DNA of 38,492 nucleotides from Flavobacteriaceae bacterium bin25 (GTDB taxonomy: Bacteria > Bacteroidota > Bacteroidia > Flavobacteriales > Flavobacteriaceae), in NCBI GenBank assembly GCA_002238525.1, contig MPMN01000024.1:1-38492 (forward strand), written 5' to 3'. The translations under genes were made by a program, and so were the position numbers. Of this stretch, positions 6,835 to 15,424 are shown one piece after another. Every line of letters begins with the position of its first letter. The first letter of the stretch is position 1. The notes beneath the pieces were generated by a model. The model saw only the letters and a program-made list of their open reading frames with translations. It was not told the origin of the DNA and made no database searches.

Positions 6835-7138
6835 AATTGGAAAAAAGAAAAAGACTCTACTGATCTATGGGTCTATTACTATTGCTTTTGTAATATGGAT
6901 GGCCTATTACGATGACCATTCGATTGCTCTTCATAAAGAATTAAATCAAAAGATTTATAGTCTGGAATCGAAGAAAAGATCATTGACTTCACAAATAGGT
7001 GCCGTTCAACATCAAATTGAAATTTTGAAACATCCCGATAGTCTTCGAAAATATGCTCGAGAAGAATTTTTTTATAAAACATCAAACGAAACAATCTATC
7101 TTATTGACTCAATTACCATCAATTCTTTAGGAGATTAA
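6827..7138 (+). CDS. DivIC/FtsB-like septum protein
   Basis: The 103-residue protein has a cytoplasmic basic start (MIRIGKKKKT), one membrane segment (about 12-26) and a coiled coil (about 33-65, with KELNQKIYSLESKKRSL). It ends with LKHPDSLRKYAREEFFYK, the conserved tail of the FtsB/DivIC family. Such proteins join the FtsL/FtsQ complex at the division septum. It overlaps the cytochrome gene by 8 bases and precedes parA by 71 bases. A division gene following an electron-transfer pair seems to be an accident of local order rather than a shared pathway. Confidence 0.83.
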   Translation: MIRIGKKKKTLLIYGSITIAFVIWMAYYDDHSIALHKELNQKIYSLESKKRSLTSQIGAVQHQIEILKHPDSLRKYAREEFFYKTSNETIYLIDSITINSLGD

Positions 7139-7209
7139 TTCCAAAAATATGTTGAGCTGTGTGAACTGAACAACTAATCGTTAATTAATTGAAAAACTTA
7201 CCATAAACA

Positions 7210-7977
7210 ATGGGGAAGACCATTGCCATTGCTAATCAAAAGGGAGGTGTAGGCAAAACTACTAGTGCTATCAATATTGCGGCCGCAATTGGGATATCCG
7301 AAAGGCAGGTCTTGCTAATAGATGCAGACCCTCAAGCCAATGCGACCTCAGGCGTAGGCTTTCAACTCAGTAGCGGACAGACCACAACATACGATTTGAT
7401 GATAGGACGTAAAGGAATAAAAGATACTATTGTGCCAACCAAAATCAAAAATCTGGATCTGATTCCTTCTCAGATCGATTTGGTTGCCATCGAAATAGAA
7501 CTGTCTGACAAAGAAGATAGAGAATATCAACTGAATCTAGCACTCTCTGATATCAAAGATGAATATGATTACATCATCATAGATTGTGCGCCATCTTTAG
7601 GAATAATTACAATCAACGCACTGACTGCAGCAGATTCAGTTCTCATCCCTATCCAATGTGAATACTTTGCCCTTGAAGGTCTTGGATTACTACTCAATAC
7701 AATCAAAAGCGTTCAAGAATACTATAATCCTGAATTAAATGTCGAAGGGATTTTACTGACCATGTATGATACTAGACTCCGACTCTCTAATTCGGTGGTT
7801 CAAGAAGTTCAAAAACACTTTCATAAGATGGTTCTCAACACGATTATTCCTAGAAATGTCAAGCTATCCGAAGCTCCTAGTTTTGGCCAAGATATACTTA
7901 GTTTTGATGTGACAAGTCGAGGAGCAGAATCCTACTTATCTGTTGCTAGCGAATTAATCAACAAAAATACCGTTTGA
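7210..7977 (+). CDS. parA: ParA/Soj chromosome-partition ATPase
   Basis: The 255-residue protein has the deviant Walker A motif KGGVGKTT at residues 11-18, switch I-type DADPQANATSG at about 39-49, and IIDCAPSLG at about 123-131. It ends with a basic segment containing NTIIPRNVKLSEAPSFGQ, typical of chromosomal Soj proteins. The ATP-bound dimer binds DNA non-specifically and is stimulated by ParB to segregate origins. Length and motifs are complete. The gene shares TTGA with parB (4-base overlap), so the pair is coupled. A parAB pair usually lies within the origin-proximal part of a chromosome. Confidence 0.96.
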   Translation: MGKTIAIANQKGGVGKTTSAINIAAAIGISERQVLLIDADPQANATSGVGFQLSSGQTTTYDLMIGRKGIKDTIVPTKIKNLDLIPSQIDLVAIEIELSDKEDREYQLNLALSDIKDEYDYIIIDCAPSLGIITINALTAADSVLIPIQCEYFALEGLGLLLNTIKSVQEYYNPELNVEGILLTMYDTRLRLSNSVVQEVQKHFHKMVLNTIIPRNVKLSEAPSFGQDILSFDVTSRGAESYLSVASELINKNTV

Positions 7978-8870
7978 TTTTGGGTAGATCGTCAAAAAAA
8001 CCAGCTTTAGGAAAAGGTCTTGATAGTATATTGAGGCCCCATAGTACCATTGGAACCAATCCAAAAGATATCCCTGCTGGAGTCATCGGTCGAGTCGTTC
8101 ATCTTTCTCCCAACAAAATAAATGTCAACCCCCGACAACCAAGGAAAAATTTCAATTCTGAACTAATAGAACAATTGGCTCAATCAATTAAACTGCATGG
8201 ACTGATTCAACCAATAACGGTTAGAAAAATAAATTTGTCTTCCAATTATGAATTAATCAGTGGAGAACGAAGATTAAAGGCAGCAAAATTGGTGGATCTT
8301 AAAACTATTCCTTGCTACGTAAGAACGGCTCAAGACAAACAGCTGCTTGAGTTCGCCCTAATTGAAAATATACACCGAAAAGATCTCAACCCTATTGAAA
8401 TTGGTTTGACTTTTCAGCGACTACTCCAAGATCTAAACTTTACCCATCATCAATTGGGCCAACGTTTAGCTAAAAATCGAACCAGTATAACCAACTATAT
8501 TCGCTTGCTCAAACTTCCCGATATCATACAGTTAGGACTAAGAGATAATAAAATCAGTTTCGGCCACGGTCGTGCACTCTTGGCTTTTAAAGACCAAAAG
8601 ACACAAATCAATCTTTTTAATGACATAATCTCACAAAACCTATCGGTGCGTGATGTAGAAAAGTTAATCATTAAACCTAAATCCATCAAAGAACCAACTC
8701 TGGTAACAAAAAATCCGTTCGTAGAGTCGTCAACACAAAAACTCAATGCTTATTTCGATACTACAGTTGACCTCAAACTAAATAAAAAGGGCAGTGGATA
8801 TATCAGGATTCCTTTTAAATCAAAGGAATTGTTACAAACGATACTCAATAAAATCAGCGATGAAAAGTAA
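7974..8870 (+). CDS. parB: ParB/Spo0J partition protein and CTP switch
   Basis: The start is TTG within TTGA, overlapping the parA stop, giving 298 residues. The N-terminus KKPALGKGLDSILRP contains the usual ParA-stimulating tail. The ParB nuclease-like domain follows, with NPRQPRKNF at about 49-57, LIQPITVRK and the GERRLKAAK box at about 97-105 used for CTP binding. A helix-turn-helix follows (LGQRLAKNRTSITNYIRLLKLP at about 160-181) and then a C-terminal dimer domain. ParB loads on parS sites and spreads. No perfect parS is seen in the window. One partial match is at 15533-15548. No nearer ATG keeps the conserved start, so the TTG is preferred. Confidence 0.95.
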   Translation: MILGRSSKKPALGKGLDSILRPHSTIGTNPKDIPAGVIGRVVHLSPNKINVNPRQPRKNFNSELIEQLAQSIKLHGLIQPITVRKINLSSNYELISGERRLKAAKLVDLKTIPCYVRTAQDKQLLEFALIENIHRKDLNPIEIGLTFQRLLQDLNFTHHQLGQRLAKNRTSITNYIRLLKLPDIIQLGLRDNKISFGHGRALLAFKDQKTQINLFNDIISQNLSVRDVEKLIIKPKSIKEPTLVTKNPFVESSTQKLNAYFDTTVDLKLNKKGSGYIRIPFKSKELLQTILNKISDEK

Positions 8871-9486
8871 TTTTCTCATCTATTTCATTGGATTACTGAT
8901 CTGTGGGCAGATATGTGGTCAGGAAACTGAACAACCAATTTCTGATGACCAAGTCCCCATGGATAATCGTAAGGTAAAGGACACTCTGATGAGTTTCGAA
9001 GCTGTAAATTGGAGAGAGCAATTCTCTCCTAGAAGACTCCGTCTCATGGATGATCCGAAGACCCCAGCTAAAGCCACTTTTCTTTCTGCAGTTTTGCCCG
9101 GTTTGGGACAACTATACCTCGGGAAATACCTTTGGGCACCTATATTTTGGGCAGGAATTGGGACATCAGTACATTTTTTTGTCCTGAACTCAAAGGAATA
9201 CAACCGATTTAGAAACATATACAAAAGAAGAATAATAGGCTATACAGATGATGAATATTCGGTACTGATTCCAGACAATGAACAAATTCTAAGAGGGATG
9301 GAATTTTATGAGAATTATCGCGATATATCAGCTATTTTCATCGCCGTTTCCTATGTGCTGAACGTAATCCATGCAAATGTAGCAGCACACTTTCTCCAAT
9401 TTAATGTGGATGAAAAACTCAGCATTCGATCCAATGTCCTGGTCGATCCCACCCAAACTGGACTCTCTCTTTCCTTAGAATTTTAG
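8860..9486 (+). CDS. DUF5683 membrane protein
   Basis: The ATG at 8860 is chosen because it gives an immediate signal peptide (MKSNFLIYFIGLLICGQICG). The frame is open further upstream, but only inside parB. The conserved DUF5683 core is KATFLSAVLPGLGQLYLGKY at about residues 70-89, followed by a membrane segment (APIFWAGIGTSVHFFVL), a middle loop with an RDISAIFIAVSYVLNVIHANV segment, and a beta-rich end. The family is widespread in Bacteroidota, typically next to parAB and dapB as here. Its function is unknown. It overlaps the end of parB by 11 bases and so probably shares its transcript. Confidence 0.88.
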   Translation: MKSNFLIYFIGLLICGQICGQETEQPISDDQVPMDNRKVKDTLMSFEAVNWREQFSPRRLRLMDDPKTPAKATFLSAVLPGLGQLYLGKYLWAPIFWAGIGTSVHFFVLNSKEYNRFRNIYKRRIIGYTDDEYSVLIPDNEQILRGMEFYENYRDISAIFIAVSYVLNVIHANVAAHFLQFNVDEKLSIRSNVLVDPTQTGLSLSLEF

Positions 9487-9591
9487 TTAAAATAGTATCT
9501 ATGGGTTTTTCAATAAAGTTTTTTGTTACAGAAACCTTCTTCAATGAGACTTATAAATTATGGATATAAATCACATAATAATATTCAAATT

Positions 9592-10302
9592 TTGAAAATA
9601 GCAATTTTTGGTTACGGAAAAATGGGCAAACTAATTGAACGATTGGCCATTGAGAATTTTCATCAAGTGGTATACATTCAAGATATCAATTTTAAACGTG
9701 GATCACTTGACCAAGCTGATGTAGCCATTGTTTTTTCAAGCCCAAATGCTGCCGTTGAAAATATAGAATTGGCTTTTAAACATAAACTCAATGTGGTCTG
9801 CGGAACAACAGGATGGCTAAACCAATACGAAAAAGTAGTCGATCTATCTGAAAGCTATGAAAGAGGATTTTTGTACGCATCAAATTTCAGTCTTGGGGTG
9901 AATATTTTGTTTGAATTAAATAGACAACTCGCCAAATTGATTAAACCGTTGGGTAGCTACACCATCTTTATACATGAAACTCATCATACCGAAAAACTTG
10001 ATAAACCAAGTGGAACAGCAATTACCCTAGCTGAAGATCTACTAGAAATTCTTGACTATAAAAATTGGACTCTAGAAGTCCCCAAAAAGGGAGAGTTGAA
10101 AATCAATGCCCTGAGAAAACCTGATGTTGTGGGCACACATCGGATTACCTACAAATCTGATATTGACCAGTTGAGTATCCAACATAAAGCCCTAAAAAGA
10201 GATGGGTTTGCCCTGGGAGCGCTAACAGCTGCAAATTGGATAAAAAATAAAGTTGGGGTTTTTTCGATGTCCGATATATTCTCAATCAATCAAGACAACT
10301 AA
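9592..10302 (+). CDS. dapB: 4-hydroxy-tetrahydrodipicolinate reductase
   Basis: DapB reduces 4-hydroxy-tetrahydrodipicolinate with NAD(P)H on the path to diaminopimelate and lysine. The product starts MKIAIFGYGKMG, the nucleotide-binding Rossmann motif. It has VVCGTTGW at about 80-87, the catalytic segment HETHHTEKLDKPSGTA at about 137-152, and the C-terminal FALGALTAANWI. A TTG at 9592 places the Rossmann motif at the N-terminus and gives 236 residues, the usual size in this phylum. A TTG at 9523 and an ATG at 9544 are in frame but add a non-conserved extension. It sits between the DUF5683 gene and lepB, with only 15 bases to lepB. Confidence 0.93.
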   Translation: MKIAIFGYGKMGKLIERLAIENFHQVVYIQDINFKRGSLDQADVAIVFSSPNAAVENIELAFKHKLNVVCGTTGWLNQYEKVVDLSESYERGFLYASNFSLGVNILFELNRQLAKLIKPLGSYTIFIHETHHTEKLDKPSGTAITLAEDLLEILDYKNWTLEVPKKGELKINALRKPDVVGTHRITYKSDIDQLSIQHKALKRDGFALGALTAANWIKNKVGVFSMSDIFSINQDN

Positions 10303-10317
10303 AAAGAACATTCACAT

Positions 10318-12019
10318 ATGGATATCTTAGGATGGCTTATCTTTTTTCTAGCACTGAATTTGGTTCACTTTGGTGGAACTTATCGGCTTTATAAAACAGC
10401 AGGGAAAAATCCATATTTAGCCTTGATCCCTATTTATAACCTGATGGTTCATTTAAAAATGATATACCGTCCGACTTGGTGGGTGATTCTGTTTTTCTTG
10501 CCAACGATAAATCTAATTATGCTAGGGGTATTGTGGGTAGAAACCCTCAAGGTCTTTGGAAAATCCAAAACTTCTGATTCGCTTTTGGGTTTGGTAACCT
10601 TTGGATTATATATCTATAAAGTAAACTACCAAAAGCGAATTGATTACGCGGATTCTTTCGACCGGTCAAACAGATCATCTATTGGAGAGACCTTTAGCTC
10701 CATCATTTTTGCCGTAGTGGTGGCCACAATTGTTCATAATTACTTTATTCAACCATACATCATCCCTACGGGATCCCTCGAAAAGTCTTTATTAGTAGGG
10801 GATTTTTTACTAGTTAGTAAATTCCATTATGGTAGCCGAATCCCCACAACTGCAGTGTCACTTCCCTTGGTCCACGATACCATTCCGATCATCAAATCTA
10901 GATCTTACCTGAAAAAGCCTCAGTACCCCTATATACGTCTTGCTCGAATACAAAAAATACGACGGAACGATATTGTAGTATTTAATTGGCCAGCAGATAC
11001 GGTAAGACAGTTTTTTGTTTCAGAAGCTCGAGTAAATAAACCACTGGACAAAAAATCGAACTATGTGAAGCGATGTGTGGGTATACCAGGTGATACCCTA
11101 GAAATAATTGATGGTTATGTCTATATTGATGGGGGAAAAAATGTATTGCCAGATAGAGCAAAGATTCAAGTTCCCTTTTTCCTCTACAACAACAATGGAG
11201 TTTCTTCCAAACAATTGCTTGAAGCTGGAATAACTGATTTTCATTGAAAATATCACTCAAAGCACTTTTGAAGCCCTTAAATCTGAAATTCTATATACTC
11301 AAGGAACCACCGTTTCAGATTTCACCGTCGTAACTTCTGAACGTGGACTTTCCAGTCAGTTGGTTCGATCTCTCGGTTTACAAGGTCAAGAAATAATAGA
11401 ACGAAAAAAAACAGTTTTTCTTACCCCTAATGAAGCAAAAGCATTGACTCAAGTAGATTGGTTAGATAGCATCAAACAAAAGACAAACAGCGAAAAAAGA
11501 CCCAATACAACCTATTTCCCCAATACCATACCCTACAATTGGAATGAAGATTATATGGGTCCCATAGTCATACCCAAAAATGGTGCAACGATTAACCTAA
11601 ATGCTAAAAATCGTCCCTTATATAAAAAATTGATTGTCGATTACGAAAAAAATACATTTGAATCCGGACCATCCGGCTACATCATTAATGGCGAAGAGAC
11701 AAACCAATATACTTTTAAACAAGATTATTATTGGATGATGGGGGATAACAGACACAAAAGTGAAGACAGCCGATTCTGGGGCTTCGTCCCAGCTGATCAT
11801 ATTGTCGGAAAGCCCATCTTTATATGGTTTAGTATTGAAAATTTTACTCAGGGGCTCCGGAATTGGAAAATACGTTGGGACCGAGTATTTACAACTGTCT
11901 CTGGAAAGGGTCAAGCTAGAAGCTATTTTCCACACTTTGTCACTGTGATAGTATTGTGGCAAATAATGACATTTATTATCAGGAGAAAAAAACAAAAAAG
12001 GAAAGATAATTCCAATTAG
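10318..12019 (+). CDS. lepB: Signal peptidase I (S26 family), split by a one-base frameshift
   Basis: The enzyme removes signal peptides at the outer face of the inner membrane. Part one (10318-11247) has an N-terminal region with about three membrane segments (1-95), typical of the Bacteroidota form. A further anchor (SIIFAVVVATIVHNYF) leads to the catalytic Ser motif PTGSLEKSLLVGDFLLVSKF at about 155-174 and the Lys motif YVKRCVGIPGDTLEI at about 255-269. The frame then hits TGA at 11245. The next frame resumes at once with IENITQSTFEALKSE and ends with box E (WMMGDNRHKSEDSRFWGFVP) and a final membrane segment. One T too many in the run at 11238-11241 explains the break: removing it gives one protein of about 566 residues. 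All catalytic boxes are intact. LepB is normally essential, so a base-call error or slippage is as likely as a true mutation. Confidence 0.9.
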
Positions 12020-12132
12020 TAACCTTTAGTTCTCGCCTCTACTGTTTTCAAAAATAATTATCACTACTTTTCTACTCATTGAAAACCGATTAGCTTTAGG
12101 CCTATGGGATTTTTCGGTATAGAATCATCACC

Positions 12133-12747
12133 GTGAAAGTTATCATACCTGCATACCTGCCTTCTATATATTATTTCAGCTGGCTGATTGAACAAGACCA
12201 AATCGAATTTGCAACCAATCTTCGATACCAGAAACAAACTTATCGAAACCGAGCCTACATCTATGGAGCAAACGGAAAACATAGACTGGTTGTTCCGATT
12301 ATTCACAACCGATTAAACGAGTTTAAAACTGATCAAATGACCCGGATTTTCAATGAAACAAATTGGAGAGCAATCCATTGGAAATCACTAGATGCTTCCT
12401 ATCGTAGATCTCCTTATTTTGAATACTATGAGGACGCACTCTATCCTCTTTACCAAAAGAAATGGGACAACTTGTTTGACTTTAATTTATGCTTGATCCG
12501 AACTTTTTGCGATTTACTTTCTGTTGATTTAAACTATCGTCTGGTCGCTAGTCATAAACAGACGCATCGGGTGTTTGAAAGACTATTGGATTGCAAAAAT
12601 TCACCCGAAATATCAATGGAAAAATACCCCCAGGTTTTTGAAAACAAATTTGGGTTTATTCCCAATTTGAGCATAGTTGACTTATTGTTTAATACAGGTC
12701 CTGAAACCCTTGATCTGCTCAAAACGGTTCAAATAATTTCAGAGTGA
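12133..12747 (+). CDS. WbqC-family protein
   Basis: The 204-residue product starts at GTG with VIIPAYLPSIYYFSWLI, the typical opening of the WbqC-like family. It contains YRNRAYIYGANGKHRLVVPI at about 35-54, NWRAIHWKSLDASYRRSPYFEYYEDALYPLY at about 77-107, and a C-terminal FIPNLSIVDLLFNTGPET. Members lie in polysaccharide or housekeeping operons and their biochemistry is poorly known. In Bacteroidota the gene often follows lepB, as here. The 113-base gap after lepB has no strong promoter, though TAGCTTTA at about 12091 resembles a -7 box. No membrane segment or signal peptide is present, so it is expected in the cytoplasm. Confidence 0.88.
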   Translation: MKVIIPAYLPSIYYFSWLIEQDQIEFATNLRYQKQTYRNRAYIYGANGKHRLVVPIIHNRLNEFKTDQMTRIFNETNWRAIHWKSLDASYRRSPYFEYYEDALYPLYQKKWDNLFDFNLCLIRTFCDLLSVDLNYRLVASHKQTHRVFERLLDCKNSPEISMEKYPQVFENKFGFIPNLSIVDLLFNTGPETLDLLKTVQIISE

Positions 12748-12775
12748 ACACCAATGTGATGTGCCAAGCTGTATT

Positions 12776-13783
12776 CTAGTTGGCAAGAATAGCTACAACT
12801 GGTCTATGGTCTGAATAATGGACATTAGGGGTTTGAAAATCCAAAACTTCTATATTCTGACTAACGATAATAAAATCAATTCGAAGGGGAAACAATAATT
12901 CTTTATAGGTAGATCCCAATCCTATACCTGCTTCAACAAAAGCATCTTTTCGGTCTTGAATTAACTTTTGGTACGGAGATGAAAAAGCATTGTTATTCAA
13001 ATCCATACAAATCACTACCGGGAATTGGGTGCTTCTGGCAACAGAGTCAACTAATTTTACTTGCTGATTTTGAATATCAAGTATATCCTTTAATCGTTCG
13101 AATTCAATTTTTTTTTGATTCCATTGATCTATCGTTTCTTTAAAATTCGTGGAGAGTGATTCGAAATGCGAGCTGAGAATTCGAACCCTTTTCTCCCCAA
13201 GATTGAGATCCGCATAAATACCTCCGCTAGTTGAATTTTTAAACTCTATTTTTCCCGATTCTATAAATGGGGTCTTTGATAATATGGCATTTCCTACATC
13301 CCCTCCCAAAACTGTGGGTTCAAAATACTGATAAGGGTAATTGGAAAATTCGGGAGATAACTTTTGGGAGTACTCCTGGAGGCAAACCACATCAGGATCC
13401 AGACTATTGATTTGTTTTAGGATTTTGCTGGGAATCTCAGGGTCGGCTATCCAATTGAATTGATTGAATAAACGAACATTGTAGCTCATTATTTTTGAAC
13501 CTTCTTGATTCTTTTCTTCACCATCGGGTAATTGCAAAAGAAGTCCCCAATCTTCTATAGTGACAAGAAATACAAATACAAAGAGCAAAAAGGGCCATTT
13601 GACTCTAATAATCCAATAAAGCAGGAAGGCTAAATTGATGATACTCAACAATGGACAAAGTAGGGGTAAAATCCATAAAAATTCAAAGTCAAACCATTTC
13701 CCCATTGCTGATAACTGAAGAATTAGGGTAATGATGTTGACGATTAAAACTAAAGTAGGAAATACTTTTCTTGCCATGATCAA
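12776..13783 (-). CDS. Endonuclease/exonuclease/phosphatase (EEP)-family membrane protein
   Basis: Residues 1-82 hold about three membrane segments (FPTLVLIVNIITLILQL, LWILPLLCPLLSIINLAFLLYWI, WPFLLFVFVFLVTI). The rest is an EEP domain: IMSYNVRLFNQF at about 97-108, DVVCLQEYSQ with the metal-binding Glu at about 133-142, SSHFES near 208, VICMDLNN near 256, and the terminal HYSDHRPVVA with catalytic Asp-His. The family cleaves phosphodiesters in nucleic acids, lipids or sugars, and the membrane anchor places this one at the envelope. An ATG two codons later (13777) is an equal start. It is the last gene of the minus-strand run and converges with wbqC. Confidence 0.87.
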   Translation of the reverse strand: MIMARKVFPTLVLIVNIITLILQLSAMGKWFDFEFLWILPLLCPLLSIINLAFLLYWIIRVKWPFLLFVFVFLVTIEDWGLLLQLPDGEEKNQEGSKIMSYNVRLFNQFNWIADPEIPSKILKQINSLDPDVVCLQEYSQKLSPEFSNYPYQYFEPTVLGGDVGNAILSKTPFIESGKIEFKNSTSGGIYADLNLGEKRVRILSSHFESLSTNFKETIDQWNQKKIEFERLKDILDIQNQQVKLVDSVARSTQFPVVICMDLNNNAFSSPYQKLIQDRKDAFVEAGIGLGSTYKELLFPLRIDFIIVSQNIEVLDFQTPNVHYSDHRPVVAILAN

Positions 13784-13799
13784 TTGGCCTTAGATTATA

Positions 13800-14678
13800 T
13801 CATTCATCTTTGTTGAACAAAAATTCTTTTTCATCTTGAGTCAGACTTTGATAGCCTGACTCACTGATTTTTTTTAATATTTTTTCAATCTTCTCCTGCG
13901 ACTTTTGTTCTTTTTTGGACTCTCTTGGGGATCTATGGGCATCTTTTGTTTTGGTTTGCCTATGGCCTGCATTTTTTTGTTTCGGCTTAAAAGACCTTAC
14001 AATTTTCCCCATAAATTCTTCAAATTCATCCCCAAAAACCTTTCCTGATTTATACCTATAAACAGAATAAAAACCAATCGCTGCACCACCTAAATGAGCA
14101 ATATTGCCACCGGCATTATCGTTCAAAGGCAAAGTGATTAAATTAATCATCACCAAGGCCAAGCCTAGAACATAAAAGGGAATGCTAAACAAGAAAAAAT
14201 TTATCCTCATTTTTGGAGCATAACCACACATAAAAAATAGGATAGACATAATACCAGCAGAGGCGCCAACCAAATTAGACTCCTCAACTACTGAACTGAA
14301 CACAGGAAAGAGATTGTAACTAATCATAAACGCCACTCCCCCGGCGAGAACTCCCAAAAAGTATGTGGAAAAAAATTCTTTGCTGCCCATAAATGAAACA
14401 AACATTTTACCCACATAATAAAGAACAAGCATATTAAATAACAGATGTAGAATCCCTCCATGCAAAAAACTATAGGTAAGTATTGACCACGGCTGATTTA
14501 AAAATCGATTAATACTTGACGGCAAATTGAAATAGGAGAGATAATCAACTTGTGAAGCATCAAATAAGTAGAATACTACCTTTAAAAAAGCAGGCAGAAC
14601 AAAACAAAGCACATTGATTACAATTAACCTTTCTACAATGCTTAAAGCATAAAAACGTTGTGTTAGATTCAAAGACAC
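13800..14678 (-). CDS. Rhomboid-family intramembrane serine protease (longer paralogue)
   Basis: The 292-residue protein has about six membrane helices. Rhomboid motifs are HGGILHLLFNMLVLYYVG at about 74-91, the active serine in LVGASAGIMSI at about 136-146, and the active histidine in GGNIAHLGGAAIGFYSVY at about 189-206. Rhomboids cut transmembrane substrates within the bilayer. The cytoplasmic C-terminus from about residue 215 is long, basic and polar (KPKQKNAGHRQTKTKDAHRS, then KKEQKSQEKIEKILKKISES), ending in QSLTQDEKEFLFNKDE, a tail common in Bacteroidota rhomboids. It lies 14 bases after the second rhomboid in the same operon. Substrate is unknown. Confidence 0.93.
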   Translation of the reverse strand: MSLNLTQRFYALSIVERLIVINVLCFVLPAFLKVVFYLFDASQVDYLSYFNLPSSINRFLNQPWSILTYSFLHGGILHLLFNMLVLYYVGKMFVSFMGSKEFFSTYFLGVLAGGVAFMISYNLFPVFSSVVEESNLVGASAGIMSILFFMCGYAPKMRINFFLFSIPFYVLGLALVMINLITLPLNDNAGGNIAHLGGAAIGFYSVYRYKSGKVFGDEFEEFMGKIVRSFKPKQKNAGHRQTKTKDAHRSPRESKKEQKSQEKIEKILKKISESGYQSLTQDEKEFLFNKDE

Positions 14679-14692
14679 CTAATATTATTTAA

Positions 14693-15424
14693 TTATGAAC
14701 CTCTTTTTCTGTTAAGTCTGCGCCAGTACAACATAATGAAAATTCCGGTAAATGCCCCTCCTAAGTGAGCAAAATGTGCGATAGAACCAATATTATAGCT
14801 GGTAAAAGCTCCAAAAAGGTCAATAACGATTAGGATAGGAACTAAATATTTGGCTTTTATGGGTATGGGTGGAAACAGCAACATTAATCGTGCATTGGGG
14901 AATATCAATGCGAATGCTGCCAGCACTCCATACAAAGCACCTGATGCTCCTACCATAGTAACGTGATATGCTTCTATCGCACTTGTAATTGTATCCATAT
15001 GATTACTCAATCTTTCAGGAAATTCACCATTCTCCAAAGCATATTGAATCTGAGATTGAGAATAACCTATTGAATTAAACAACTCATATAAGTTGTTTAT
15101 TTGATAAGAATAATACAGCAATTGTATTGCTGCGGCACCTAGACCGGCTGAGAAATAGAAAAAAAGAAATTTATTGGTTCCCCATTCTCTTTCTAAGGTG
15201 CTACCAAACATCCACAATACGAGCATATTGAACAATAAATGGGGAAAATTTCCATGCATAAACATATGAGAAAACAACTGCCAAAAACCGAATTGGGCAT
15301 TTTGGGGATAACGTAGCCCCAATTTATCCATCAAGTTTAACTCCGGGAGGATTTGGGTCGCAATGAACAGAATCAGATTGATGATCAAAAGATTCAGTAC
15401 AGCCGATGGGATTGATCTAATCAT
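14693..15424 (-). CDS. Rhomboid-family intramembrane serine protease (shorter paralogue)
   Basis: The 243-residue membrane protein has HMFMHGNFPHLLFNMLVLWM at about 52-71, the active-site segment MVGASGALYGVLAAF at about 156-170, and the active histidine in IAHFAHLGGAFTGIFIML at about 214-231. An insertion between helices two and four (about 105-150) carries a polar loop with YSQSQIQYALENGEFPERL. Its start overlaps the mutL stop by 4 bases, indicating translational coupling. Paired rhomboids after mutL are a familiar Bacteroidota arrangement, so a shared substrate with mutL is not implied. Confidence 0.93.
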   Translation of the reverse strand: MIRSIPSAVLNLLIINLILFIATQILPELNLMDKLGLRYPQNAQFGFWQLFSHMFMHGNFPHLLFNMLVLWMFGSTLEREWGTNKFLFFYFSAGLGAAAIQLLYYSYQINNLYELFNSIGYSQSQIQYALENGEFPERLSNHMDTITSAIEAYHVTMVGASGALYGVLAAFALIFPNARLMLLFPPIPIKAKYLVPILIVIDLFGAFTSYNIGSIAHFAHLGGAFTGIFIMLYWRRLNRKRGS

